A stretch of DNA of 64,000 bases from Paenibacillus pedocola (GCF_031599675.1 NZ_CP134223.1:3968001-4032000), one strand, 5' to 3'. Positions 17,401 through 26,000 are shown, counted from the stretch's first letter. Notes: generated from the sequence alone by a model not told the origin. Program-made: numbers and translations.

Positions 17401-17926
17401 CATGTTCAAGAATCGAATACAGGTAAGAGTCATGCCATCCACCCTTATGCCACATATGTTCACGCAAATGGCCCTCGTAAGTCATACCGATCTTTTGCAT
17501 CACTTTCGCAGAACCGATATTGTCCGGGCGGCAGGTCGCGTAAATCCGGTGCAGTCCAAACTCACGAAAACCCAGCTTCAGCAGAGCTTCCGCTGCCTCA
17601 CTCGTATAGCCCTGCTTCCAGAACAGCGGATTAAAACAATATCCGATCTCCCCCTGCTTCGGGTCACTAAGATGAAGTCCGCATCCGCCCAGCAGCTGAT
17701 TCGTTGCTTTCAGTACCACTGCGAATTCAAACCCCCGGCGGGGAGATTGCTTTTGCATATCAATAGTTAATTTAAGATAATCTCTTGTCTCCGCTTCAGA
17801 GTTCGGGCCCCAGATCATATATTTGGCCACTAACGGATCTGACGCATAGGCATGCACTTCTTCCAGATCTTCGAGCGTGAATTCCCTAATGATTAACCGG
17901 TTCGTCTCAAGCTTAAAAGTGTTCAT
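17387..17926 (-). CDS. GNAT acetyltransferase, RimJ/RimL type
   Basis: A 179-residue N-acetyltransferase. The N-terminus LETNRLIIREFTLEDLEEVHAYASDP is the typical RimJ/RimL opening. Acetyl-CoA binding is shown by IGYCFNPLFWKQGYTSEAAEALL (residues 96-117), and motif B by HRIYATCRPDNIGSAKVMQKIGM. The C-terminus HMWHKGGWHDSYLYSILEHEY is also characteristic. These enzymes acetylate protein N-termini or small amines; substrate unknown. Start ATG at 17926 has AAAGGGGGC upstream. Confidence 0.9.
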   Translation of the reverse strand: MNTFKLETNRLIIREFTLEDLEEVHAYASDPLVAKYMIWGPNSEAETRDYLKLTIDMQKQSPRRGFEFAVVLKATNQLLGGCGLHLSDPKQGEIGYCFNPLFWKQGYTSEAAEALLKLGFREFGLHRIYATCRPDNIGSAKVMQKIGMTYEGHLREHMWHKGGWHDSYLYSILEHEYKR

Positions 17927-18010
17927 CTATAGCCCCCTTTCTTGTAAGAAACCCAATCTTCCATTATTCTAGTAGTCAATAGATCCCGTATGGCACAGGA
18001 GGAATTGCTA

Positions 18011-18874
18011 ATGGACAAAAAAACGCTGGCTGCATTAAAGAAGCTGTACCGTTATGACAATTCCGGGTATGATGCAGAGCGCGGTGTCAGTCTGTACCGG
18101 TTGGAGAGCTTAAGCCTTGAAGAGCGCAGGCTACTTACGCATTATGGATGGGAAGCAAATGAACTGGAATGGATCACCCATGATGAAGGGAACCGGATGC
18201 TGATGGCCCTTCAATCGGATGAGCGGTTGTCATGGTCAGGGATAGCGGGAGCATTCATAGCAGGTGTTGGCGGAAGCTTTCCTAGAGGCATATCTCCACT
18301 AATGAGCTATCACAGGATGCTCCAGATGAAGGAACATGAATATGTTCAAGCAGAGCACTTCATTTGCTGCAAAACCTGCGGATTTCATAAAGACCAGTGG
18401 GTGAATATCTCTTACATCCGTTATGCCCTCCACTTAGGCAATGTATATGGCAGCACTACAGGAGCATACGCTGATTTAACGGAGATCGCGGAGCTGCTGG
18501 AGCACAGCCCTATTGTACCGGCAGCAGCAGATATTGAGCTTTTCAGACAGCTTATCGAAAGCCTTGATTCAGCACCACCTGACGAAACACCCGGTCAATT
18601 TGAGAAACGGCTGACTTCCTCCCGGCTGATAAAAGGTACTGCGGGTACACGCCGGGGTATTCTGCAATCGCTTGCTGCGCTGGGTGTGCTGCCGAATCAA
18701 ATCTTGACGCTTACTCCCGCTCAATGGACGAATACAGAAGAAATTTTGAATGGGGAGCTTCATTTGAACAATACCCGGGGACGCTCCGATATGGAGATGC
18801 CATGGGCCGGCTGGCAGGGTAAGCTTGGTGTTAATACAGCAGTTCTGAACCAGTTGTTCGGAGAGTTCCTCTGA
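18011..18874 (+). CDS. Conserved hypothetical protein
   Basis: A 287-residue soluble protein of no family I can name. It begins with a charged helical segment (residues 1-45). A CCKTCGF motif at about residues 118-124 could bind zinc or be a redox pair. A FIAGVGGSFPRG loop precedes it, and a LIKGTAGTRRGILQSLAALGVLP segment may be helix-turn-helix-like. The ATG at 18011 follows AGGAGG by eight bases. Flanked by unrelated genes; its neighbours do not suggest a role. Confidence 0.7.
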   Translation: MDKKTLAALKKLYRYDNSGYDAERGVSLYRLESLSLEERRLLTHYGWEANELEWITHDEGNRMLMALQSDERLSWSGIAGAFIAGVGGSFPRGISPLMSYHRMLQMKEHEYVQAEHFICCKTCGFHKDQWVNISYIRYALHLGNVYGSTTGAYADLTEIAELLEHSPIVPAAADIELFRQLIESLDSAPPDETPGQFEKRLTSSRLIKGTAGTRRGILQSLAALGVLPNQILTLTPAQWTNTEEILNGELHLNNTRGRSDMEMPWAGWQGKLGVNTAVLNQLFGEFL

Positions 18875-18885
18875 TATCCCTCAGG

Positions 18886-19134
18886 TTAATTCAGTTCCTT
18901 GCTCTTAATCGTAAAGCCGCGGACCTTCATCCACTTCCCGGCAACCGATTCATCGACGGTTCCTGTTTTGGTTCTGACGCAAAATTTATGCGACGTCCCT
19001 CTGTCAAAGCCGGATGCCTCATAGAGCAAATCGTCACCCGCCTGACCCTTGAAATACACCTGCTTTAGGCCGAGCCGGCTTAGCAGCTCCTGCTTTACAC
19101 TTTCAATATACATGCGCGAATATTCTTTAGACAT
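18886..19134 (-). CDS. Small conserved hypothetical protein
   Basis: An 82-residue basic protein with no signal peptide. The fold looks alpha/beta: an N-terminal helix (MYIESVKQELLSRLG), then short strands ending in KWMKVRGFTIKSKELN. A GCAGGAGGAAAG ribosome binding site precedes ATG at 19134. Function unknown. The structured repeat element (copy A) lies 100 bp upstream. Confidence 0.65.
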   Translation of the reverse strand: MSKEYSRMYIESVKQELLSRLGLKQVYFKGQAGDDLLYEASGFDRGTSHKFCVRTKTGTVDESVAGKWMKVRGFTIKSKELN

Positions 19135-19236
19135 TGTTGTTCTTTCCTCCTGCAGTGTTCATTCTCTTGTCCATTATACCATTCTCTTGTGGGAGGTGAT
19201 TTAATTGAACTCGAGAAATTCTATTATGGGATTGAA

Positions 19237-19420
19237 CGTGACTGCAGAGAATGTTTGGACTTCCGGCCGCTGTTATGTTTGGATTTCCTGATTTAATCGC
19301 TGAGCACGGTTGAAATCCAAACATAAAGGCGGACGCTATCGCTCCGTAAGGCTCAAACTTCTCTTCCGCCACTTTTCCCTAATTGTATATTTTCAAATTC
19401 CATTTATATAGTGGGCTAGA
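19237..19420. repeat. Dispersed structured element, copy A
   Basis: Shares long blocks with copy B at 45223-45440: a 5' block (ACTGC.GAGAATG.TTGGAC then TCCGGCC.CTGTT), a loop block (CCT.GATTT.AATCGC), and a 3' block (CGCTATCGCTCC, then CTTCCGCCACTTTT). A perfect 14-bp stem, TTATGTTTGGATTT / AAATCCAAACATAA (19273-19286 / 19313-19326), encloses a 26-nt loop with an inner imperfect hairpin. The stem sequence differs from copy B but pairs fully in each. A reading frame crossing it (19127-19372, minus) is not a gene. Confidence 0.75.
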
Positions 19421-19427
19421 AGCAAAA

Positions 19428-19462
19428 AGCAGCAGTCCTCCACGATCTGGAGGACTGCTGCT
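19428..19462 (-). terminator. Terminator of the opp operon
   Basis: A perfect 14-bp stem (AGCAGCAGTCCTCC / GGAGGACTGCTGCT, 7-nt loop) followed by TTTTT on the minus strand, 20 bp after oppF. Confidence 0.9.
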
Positions 19463-19481
19463 GTATTGAGACTGTATTTAC

Positions 19482-20438
19482 CTATTCAACCAGGTGGCAC
19501 GTTGCAAAATGGCCTTCGGCTACCTTCCTCTGTTCCGGCTTTACCACCTTGCATGTATCCAAAGCATAAGGACAGCGAGGATGAAAGGTGCAACCGCCAG
19601 GAGGATTAAGCGGTGAGGGGATCTCTCCTTGAATCGATAACATCTCTTGTTTATTTTCCGGCTTATCCGGGATTTTCAGAATCGAATTAAGCAGCACCTG
19701 AGTATACGGATGGGTTGGTGTCTTGAATAATTCATCTGCCGGAGCCTGCTCAACGACCTCTCCCAAATAAAGAACAGCAATATCGTCGCTCAAATACTCA
19801 ACAACCGCCAGATTATGCGAGATGAAAATATACGTAAGGTTGAACTCTTCCTGTAAATCACGCAGCAGCTGAATGACCTGAACCTGAATGGACACATCCA
19901 GTGCCGAGACGGGTTCATCACAAATAATCAGCTTCGGATTCAGCGACAGCGCCCGGGCGATGCCGACACGCTGCAACTGCCCGCCGGACAATTCATGCGG
20001 ATATGCATACTGAACCTCATCCGGCAGACCGACACGCTCCAGCAGTTCGACCGCCCGTTCCCGCCGGCTCCCCTTTGTTCCTATTTTATGGATAGCCATT
20101 GCATCTTCGATGGCCTCCCCTACAGTCATCCTCGGATTGAGACTCGCCTTGGGATCTTGAAATATAATCTGCATATTCCGGCGCAATTCACGCAGCTTTT
20201 TCTTGTTGATGCTGGAGAGGTCATTTCCCTCAAAAAGAATTTTACCCTTGTCAGATTCCAGCAAACGCAGGACCATCCGTCCCAGTGTTGATTTTCCCGA
20301 ACCGCTCTCCCCGACAAGCCCCAGCGTTTTTCCGGCTTCCAGGGTAAAGGATACATTCTCGATAGCATGCAGCTTCTTGCCTTGTACGCGAAAGGTTTTG
20401 GAGACATTCTCTACCTGCAAAAGTGGACTAGACGGCAT
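19482..20438 (-). CDS. oppF: Oligopeptide ABC transporter ATPase OppF
   Basis: A 318-residue ATPase of the peptide (Opp/Dpp) importer family. Walker A GESGSGKST (about residue 39), Q-loop IFQDPKASLNPRM, signature LSGGQLQRVGIARAL, Walker B LIICDEPVSALD, switch HNLAVVEY. The C-terminal oligopeptide-transporter extension carries the cysteine cluster GGCTFHPRCPYALDTC with a further Cys near the end, which in related proteins binds an Fe-S cluster. Its first 11 bases overlap oppD, indicating translational coupling. Last gene of the operon. Confidence 0.92.
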   Translation of the reverse strand: MPSSPLLQVENVSKTFRVQGKKLHAIENVSFTLEAGKTLGLVGESGSGKSTLGRMVLRLLESDKGKILFEGNDLSSINKKKLRELRRNMQIIFQDPKASLNPRMTVGEAIEDAMAIHKIGTKGSRRERAVELLERVGLPDEVQYAYPHELSGGQLQRVGIARALSLNPKLIICDEPVSALDVSIQVQVIQLLRDLQEEFNLTYIFISHNLAVVEYLSDDIAVLYLGEVVEQAPADELFKTPTHPYTQVLLNSILKIPDKPENKQEMLSIQGEIPSPLNPPGGCTFHPRCPYALDTCKVVKPEQRKVAEGHFATCHLVE

Positions 20439-21417
20439 AGGAAGCTACCTCCTCGGCATGATGACAGGCAATTTGATGATCTATGCCAAATGTGCGGAGC
20501 TCAGGCACCTCATGGTGGCACCGCTCCGTTTTGTAGGTGCAGCGTTCGGCAAACGGGCAGCCGGCAGGAGTCTCGGTAAGCGTCTTTGCCGACTTCGGAA
20601 TGGAAATAATCTCTTTCCCCTTATGGCCAACCTCAATAATAGAGCGTTTTAACCCGATGGAATACGGATGTGTCGCCTTGCGGATGAACTGATCCGTCGT
20701 CGCCATCTCCATGATTTTCCCGCCGTACATCACAATAATTTTGTCGCAAAAATTGGTGGCGAGGCCAAAGTCATGCGTTACCATCACTACGCTCATCCCG
20801 TGTTTTCTGCGCAGGTCCTGCAGCAGTGCGAGAATCTGCATCTGAACCGTCACGTCAAGCGCTGTAGTCGGCTCATCGGCAATCAGGAGCTGAGGTTCAC
20901 AGGCCAGTGCGATGGCGATCATGATCCGCTGGCGCATCCCGCCGGAGAATTCATGCGGATAATTTTTGAATCTGGATTTCGGATCGGGAATACCCATTTC
21001 GTGGAGCAGTTGAATCGTCCGCTCAAAAGCTTCCCTGCGGCCTGCATATTGATGCGTCAGCATAGCCTCCATAATCTGATCCCCTATGCGCATAACCGGG
21101 TTCAGGCTGGTCATCGGGTCCTGAAACACAACGCCGATATCGCGCCCGCGGATATCTTCTAACTGTCTCGGCCGTAATTTGAGTAAATCCTTCCCCAGAA
21201 AATTAGCCGTTCCCGAGGTGATTTTCCCATTTTCACGGAGCAGTCCGATGGAAGACATTAAGGTGACGGATTTGCCTGAGCCGCTCTCGCCGACGATTCC
21301 CAATGATTCATTGGCATTTATCGCAAAGCTGACACCGTTAACGGCAAAAACCTCATCCTCACTTCTGGAGAATTTGACATGAAGGTTATCAATGGAGAGC
21401 AACGGTTGTTCTTGCAT
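20428..21417 (-). CDS. oppD: Oligopeptide ABC transporter ATPase OppD
   Basis: A 329-residue ATPase partner of OppF. Walker A GESGSGKSVT, FQDPMTSLNPVM, signature FSGGMRQRIMIAIAL, Walker B LLIADEPTTALDVT, switch HDFGLATNFCDKI. The C-terminal extension has the CPFAERCTYKTERC cysteine cluster. ATG at 21417 has AGGGGG eight bases upstream; the longer in-frame extension to 21468 overlaps oppC and is not needed. Hydrolyses ATP to drive peptide import through OppBC. Confidence 0.92.
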   Translation of the reverse strand: MQEQPLLSIDNLHVKFSRSEDEVFAVNGVSFAINANESLGIVGESGSGKSVTLMSSIGLLRENGKITSGTANFLGKDLLKLRPRQLEDIRGRDIGVVFQDPMTSLNPVMRIGDQIMEAMLTHQYAGRREAFERTIQLLHEMGIPDPKSRFKNYPHEFSGGMRQRIMIAIALACEPQLLIADEPTTALDVTVQMQILALLQDLRRKHGMSVVMVTHDFGLATNFCDKIIVMYGGKIMEMATTDQFIRKATHPYSIGLKRSIIEVGHKGKEIISIPKSAKTLTETPAGCPFAERCTYKTERCHHEVPELRTFGIDHQIACHHAEEVASYAV

Positions 21418-21418
21418 G

Positions 21419-22318
21419 TTAATTTCCCCCTTTCGGACTGAACGCTTCCTGAAGCCCGTCTGCAACAAACAGAAAAGCCAGCAGTGTCAGGGCAAAGATG
21501 CCCGCCGGAAAATATAACAGCCACGGAAAGCCGAGAATATTGTCACTGGCTTGGGCAATCATATTCCCGAACGAAGGGATTGGCGGCTGAAGCCCCATAC
21601 CAAAGATGCTCAGTCCAGCAATCTGTGTGAGATCGCCGGGGATTCCGAAAGCAAGGGCAACCCCCATGCTGCCAATAACATTCGGCAACATATAGCGTCT
21701 GGCAATATGTGCCTGGGAAGCCCCCAGGGCTCTTGCCGCTTCTACCATTTCACCATCCCGCATCCCCAGAACGAGACTGCGGATCAGTCTGGCATAACCC
21801 GCCCAGCCGGGAATACCAATAGCAAGAATCAGCGAGGTATACCCTCGTCCTAACAGAATAACCAGAATCAGGGCAAAAAGAAATCCCGGCAGCGTCATCA
21901 TGAAATCCACAGCACGCATAATAATCATATCTGCGATCCCGCCGCGCAAGCCTGCCCACAGGCCCAGGATAATTCCAATCACGAAGCTGACTACTGTTGC
22001 TCCAAAGGCAATAATAAGCGCACTGCGGACACTGTACAGAATTTGGCTGAACATATCATGCCCGACATTATCGGTACCAAAGATATGCTGCCATGAAGGG
22101 CCTTGGTTAATCGCCAGAAAATCTCCGGTGCGATAGTCATAAGGGGCCACATAAGGTCCAATAATCCCGGCAATCAAAAAAAGGACAACCCAGACCATAC
22201 CGATAACCGCAAGCTTATGGTTTTTGAAGCGTTTCCATCCCTGATAGAATGGAGACCGATGAAAGGTTCTTTTCTTTACGACAGCATCTGATTTCTTTAT
22301 TACAGCTGAGCTTGCCAA
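21419..22318 (-). CDS. oppC: Oligopeptide ABC transporter permease OppC
   Basis: A 299-residue permease of the BPD-transport type. A cytoplasmic N-terminal tail with PFYQGWKRFKNHKLAVIG is followed by the OppC_N span and five further membrane segments. The EAA loop that contacts the ATPase reads MVEAARALGASQAHIARRYMLPN (about residues 200-222). It starts 41 bp after oppB and ends just before oppD. Forms the membrane channel with OppB. Confidence 0.92.
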   Translation of the reverse strand: MASSAVIKKSDAVVKKRTFHRSPFYQGWKRFKNHKLAVIGMVWVVLFLIAGIIGPYVAPYDYRTGDFLAINQGPSWQHIFGTDNVGHDMFSQILYSVRSALIIAFGATVVSFVIGIILGLWAGLRGGIADMIIMRAVDFMMTLPGFLFALILVILLGRGYTSLILAIGIPGWAGYARLIRSLVLGMRDGEMVEAARALGASQAHIARRYMLPNVIGSMGVALAFGIPGDLTQIAGLSIFGMGLQPPIPSFGNMIAQASDNILGFPWLLYFPAGIFALTLLAFLFVADGLQEAFSPKGGN

Positions 22319-22359
22319 TTGCCCGCTCCCCCTCCTAAGATCGTATGCATTCCATTGGT

Positions 22360-23322
22360 TTATAATTTGACCCGGGGGTCAATCAAGGCATAAACAATAT
22401 CCACCAATAAATTGATGACCATAATCATGGAACCGAGCAAAAAGACTGAAGTGATCGCAAGCGGATAGTCGAAACTGGTGAACGCCGTCTGCATCACCTG
22501 TCCGAGCCCCGGAATGGCAAAAATCTGCTCAACCCAGATCGTTCCCATGACCGTAAATGCAAACTGGGGTCCAATGACGGTAATCATCGCTGTCAGCGAA
22601 TTTTTAACACCATGCTTGAAAACCATCGGCCAGTATTTCACTCCTTTGGCTTTCGCCGTCCGGATGTAATCCAGCCGCAAGGTTTCGATCAGGCTTCCCC
22701 GCATGTATCTGGCCACCACACCAATGTTCCCCGCAGCCAGACAGATCACCGGAAGAATGACATCCTTCCATGTCCCCCAGCCAGTTACAGGCAATATCCC
22801 TTGAAAAACAACCCCGAACAGCAGAACCATAATTACCGCGAGAACAAACGCAGGGATGGCTTGACCCGCGAGTGAGATTGTACTAACTACATAATCAATC
22901 CATGTATTCCGTTTCAAGGCGGCTATAATGCCGAGCGGAACACCAATAATTACGGACAAAAGCACTGAACCAAAGGCTAAAAGTGCACTGATCGGCAAAG
23001 ATTGCTTCAGCTGATCTGCAATTTTCAGGGAAGGATTCTGCATCGAATTTCCGAAATTGAAGGTTAATTCATGCCAAATATACTTTAGGATCTGTCGCCA
23101 AAGCGGCAAATTCAAACCATACCGGCTTTCGAATTGTTCCATGATTTTATGATAAAGAACAGGGTTTTGTCCTTGCAGCGGAGCAAGTACCGTAGCCATA
23201 ATATTGCTGTTCATGAAGCCGCCTGGCGAGTAATACATCATAATATAGCTGACTGTGATGACAAGCATCAATGTGATAATGATCTGAACTATGCGCTTTA
23301 ACACAAACTTTGCTACAGTCAT
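22360..23322 (-). CDS. oppB: Oligopeptide ABC transporter permease OppB
   Basis: A 320-residue permease with six predicted membrane helices. N-terminus VLKRIVQIIITLMLVITVSYIMM is typical of OppB/DppB, with a large extracytoplasmic loop before the second span. The EAA loop LDYIRTAKAKGVKYWPMVFKHGVKN lies near residues 215-240. The C-terminus ends DIVYALIDPRVKL, the standard OppB ending. It is separated from oppA by 74 bp containing a strong hairpin. Confidence 0.92.
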   Translation of the reverse strand: MTVAKFVLKRIVQIIITLMLVITVSYIMMYYSPGGFMNSNIMATVLAPLQGQNPVLYHKIMEQFESRYGLNLPLWRQILKYIWHELTFNFGNSMQNPSLKIADQLKQSLPISALLAFGSVLLSVIIGVPLGIIAALKRNTWIDYVVSTISLAGQAIPAFVLAVIMVLLFGVVFQGILPVTGWGTWKDVILPVICLAAGNIGVVARYMRGSLIETLRLDYIRTAKAKGVKYWPMVFKHGVKNSLTAMITVIGPQFAFTVMGTIWVEQIFAIPGLGQVMQTAFTSFDYPLAITSVFLLGSMIMVINLLVDIVYALIDPRVKL

Positions 23323-23341
23323 TCCCGAGCCTCCCTTACCG

Positions 23342-23371
23342 GTCAGAGGGCACCGGAAGAGGTGCCCCTGA
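23342..23371 (-). promoter_or_regulatory. Intercistronic hairpin between oppA and oppB
   Basis: TCAG-A-GGGCACC / GGTGCCC-CTGA forms an 11-bp stem with one bulge and a 6-nt loop, 25 bp after the oppA stop. No T run follows, so it is more likely a partial barrier or 3'-end stabiliser that keeps oppA mRNA more abundant than the rest, as in other binding-protein operons (inference). Confidence 0.6.
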
Positions 23372-23396
23372 TTGGTGACTATTCAGTTTTCTTTGA

Positions 23397-25550
23397 CTAT
23401 TTTACCGATAAGAAGTGCAGTCCGTAGAAGTTACCCCATGCCCAAGGATTCGATTGCACACCCGTAATGCCCGGCTTCACCAGGAAGAACTGCTGCTGAT
23501 AGAACAGCGGGATGGCGTAGGCATTGTCAATCAGGTTATTGATAACCTTAGCGGCAAATGGTGCTGCATCTTCAACAGTCAATGCATTGACGAACTCTGC
23601 CTGCCACATTCTCAAGTCTCTTAAATCATCCGATTGTGTCTTGTTATAGTACACCTGAACATCCAGCGCATTCTGATTCAGTTTTCCGCCCGGCGCATTC
23701 GGGGCAATAAAGGTCCAAGCACTCACAAAAGCGGCATGTTTCTCATCATTCGTCTTCGCATTTTTCCATACATCCACGATCTGTTGCCACTGCTCGGCGC
23801 GTGTTGGCACTCCCTTAGGATTCAGATAAGGCTGCCACTCTGCAGGCTGTTTCGCAGTCCATTCATCCAAATAAGCGATATCTTCTTTGGCCGCCTGTTC
23901 AAGCTTAGCCCAATCGCTCCATTCCACGCCAACCTTCGCGTCATTAGGATCTCCGTATTGTTCAATAGCAGGTTTATAGTAGACTTCCTTGCTCCAGTTC
24001 ACGAAATTCTGCGTAGCCTCCAGCGGTGCATCCAGTGTACCGATGGAATACAGCTGCTGCGTTGCACCCATATCCAGACTTCCCGGTTCGCTCCAGTTCG
24101 TTGCCCCGGAAGCCAGGATAAATCCTGGTTCGGCATCCGCTTGCGGGCCGTTATATTGATAGGCATTGAATTGGGTTTCGTTCAACTGTTTGATTTCCGT
24201 TGTAATTCCGAGTCCCTGCTGCAACTCCTGACCAAGCGCCAGGGCAATGGATTCCCCTTGCGGATCCACTTGCTTAACACCAATATAAAGAATTAGCTTC
24301 GGCAAACCTTTGCCGCCTTCAAATCCGGCATCCTTGAGCATCTGTTTAGCTCCATCCAGATCCTCTTCAATTCCTTTTTCAAGCTTCTCCGTCGGCCAGC
24401 CTGGTGATGCGAACACATTGGTTACTCCGCCCATACCATTCAGAACCGATTCTACAATCGGTTTACGCTGGATGGCTTTGGCAATCGCCTGACGGACTTC
24501 CTTCTTGTCGTACGGGGATTCCGTAGTCGGGTTGGACCATTCCAGGTACTTGATGGCATAGTTTGGTGCTGTGAACAGCTCTGAATTCAGGTCATGTGAC
24601 TTCACATACTGCAAATCCGATGTGGTCTGTACCAGTGCTACCTCGGTTTTACCAGCCATGTAATCTTCTACCGGTACGGTTGTGGCCGGGAGCACATGGA
24701 TCGTTTCCACATTCCCGCGGTTCAGCTGATCCTTCACACCCACATAATTAGGGTTGCTTACCATTACAAGCTCTCCGTTAGGTGTGAATGATTTGACCAT
24801 ATACGGACCGTTGCTGACAAAGTTCTCTGGTGCAAACCAGTCACTCGGATGCGCGTCAACAACCTTTGGATTCATCGGCATCGCCCCGGCCAGCACCAGA
24901 TCTCCCAGAATCGCATGAGGCAGCGTAGTAGTAATCTCTAAAGTATAATCATCAATTACTTTGAGTCCGACTTCTTCTTTACTTACCGAACCTGCGTGAT
25001 AAGCGTAAGAGTTCTTTACAAAATTAAGTACGCTAAGCCACAGCTGTGCGGTCGTATTTTTAGGATCCAGCTGGTACATGTAGGAATAATAAAAATCATT
25101 GGCAGTAACCGGATCACCGTTGGACCATTTGGCATCCTTTCGGAGTGTGAACGTCCAGGTCGTTTTATCCTCAGAGACTGTATATCCTGTAGCAATCTTA
25201 GGGACAATTTCATTGTTTTGATTGTATCCATACAGGCCTTCGAGCAAAGTACCTTGTTCAACGAGAATCTGGCCCTGCCACTGCGTTGGATCCAGTGTAG
25301 GCATCTTCGGATTGAAAACAGTCACCGAGCTTCCTGCCTTAATCTCTGGATCAGAAGCGCTTTCATTTTTAGGAGCGGATTCTCCTGAATTATTCTTCGT
25401 GTTAGACGCACTATTGGTGCTGGCCGGCTTGCTCCCATCATTGCCGCTGCCACTATTGCCGTTAGCATTATTTGAGTTGTTGTTGCATGCAGTCACCGAA
25501 AGCATAGCAAATGACAGAATAAGCGCGAGAATAGCATTCTTCTTTTTCAT
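23397..25550 (-). CDS. oppA: Oligopeptide-binding lipoprotein OppA (SBP family 5)
   Basis: Extracellular peptide-binding lipoprotein of about 717 residues. Signal peptide with lipobox SVTAC (Cys about residue 22), then a long Asn/Ser/Gly/Lys linker to residue 65. SBP_bac_5 motifs include DPTQWQGQILVEQGTLLEGLYGYNQ, KDAKWSNGDPVTANDFYYSYMYQLDP and VSNGPYMVKSF. It is longer than the common 540-residue OppA because of an inserted region around residues 480-610. ATG 25550 is used; a TTG at 25556 has better spacing to AAGGGGG and may be the true start. Preceded by a 17-codon ORF. Confidence 0.9.
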   Translation of the reverse strand: MKKKNAILALILSFAMLSVTACNNNSNNANGNSGSGNDGSKPASTNSASNTKNNSGESAPKNESASDPEIKAGSSVTVFNPKMPTLDPTQWQGQILVEQGTLLEGLYGYNQNNEIVPKIATGYTVSEDKTTWTFTLRKDAKWSNGDPVTANDFYYSYMYQLDPKNTTAQLWLSVLNFVKNSYAYHAGSVSKEEVGLKVIDDYTLEITTTLPHAILGDLVLAGAMPMNPKVVDAHPSDWFAPENFVSNGPYMVKSFTPNGELVMVSNPNYVGVKDQLNRGNVETIHVLPATTVPVEDYMAGKTEVALVQTTSDLQYVKSHDLNSELFTAPNYAIKYLEWSNPTTESPYDKKEVRQAIAKAIQRKPIVESVLNGMGGVTNVFASPGWPTEKLEKGIEEDLDGAKQMLKDAGFEGGKGLPKLILYIGVKQVDPQGESIALALGQELQQGLGITTEIKQLNETQFNAYQYNGPQADAEPGFILASGATNWSEPGSLDMGATQQLYSIGTLDAPLEATQNFVNWSKEVYYKPAIEQYGDPNDAKVGVEWSDWAKLEQAAKEDIAYLDEWTAKQPAEWQPYLNPKGVPTRAEQWQQIVDVWKNAKTNDEKHAAFVSAWTFIAPNAPGGKLNQNALDVQVYYNKTQSDDLRDLRMWQAEFVNALTVEDAAPFAAKVINNLIDNAYAIPLFYQQQFFLVKPGITGVQSNPWAWGNFYGLHFLSVK

Positions 25551-25590
25551 CCTCAAGCGATCCCCCTTAAATATGTTACTCAAAATAAAC

Positions 25591-25644
25591 CTAACACGTT
25601 ATCACTTCGTTATCATTTATACTATCAATATGATACTTCCGCAT
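25591..25644 (-). CDS. 17-codon upstream ORF in the oppA leader
   Basis: On the minus strand a near-perfect ribosome binding site (TAGGAGGTGAGT) leads directly into ATG at 25644 and the short frame MRKYHIDSINDNEVITC, ending in TAG 40 bp before oppA. The Shine-Dalgarno is stronger than that of oppA itself. There is no export signal. It could be a leader peptide that couples oppA expression to translation, or a small functional peptide; function is unknown. Confidence 0.5.
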   Translation of the reverse strand: MRKYHIDSINDNEVITC

Positions 25645-25710
25645 ACTCACCTCCTAAATTAATCGCAAACACGATTTGACAATAATAACACACAACCTAA
25701 CATTTATTCC

Positions 25711-25740
25711 CGTATAATACCTATGTAACCGCTTCAATTG
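25711..25740 (-). promoter_or_regulatory. oppA: Candidate opp promoter with cre-like site
   Basis: On the minus strand TATTAT (a -10 candidate) lies about 70 bp before the upstream ORF. Next to it TGTAACCGCTTCAA (plus-strand form, 25724-25737) matches the CcpA cre consensus at 12 of 14 positions. Both are weak calls; together they suggest carbon-responsive control of peptide uptake. Confidence 0.35.
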
Positions 25741-26000
25741 TAATTTTATTACTGTTTCATGTCAAGAAAAAAATGGAATTCAATTTCCGTTAGTATAACT
25801 ATTCATAATAATTTTAGACTAACAAAATTTACGTTTTCGACAAATTATCAACTTTTTTCGTTAAAAATCATATAAATTAAACTAACTTATTTCTGTTTTT
25901 TTCAAAACCTAAGGAAACTTTATGTAGCAGAAACACCGGCCAGCACTAAATCTACAGGGTCAGATCATAGGCTAACCAGGTAAATTGCCGAATCCGCATA
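25741..26000. other. AT-rich non-coding stretch upstream of opp
   Basis: About 260 bp of highly AT-rich sequence with several poly-T/poly-A runs between the opp promoter and the terminator at 26001. No ORF with a ribosome binding site, and no recognisable RNA. The A/T tracts could act as an UP element or AbrB/CodY-type target; none can be assigned. Confidence 0.4.

Noticed and set aside
19127..19372. An 81-codon frame on the minus strand
   Set aside because: It spans the structured repeat, has no ribosome binding site, and its sequence simply translates the element's conserved blocks.
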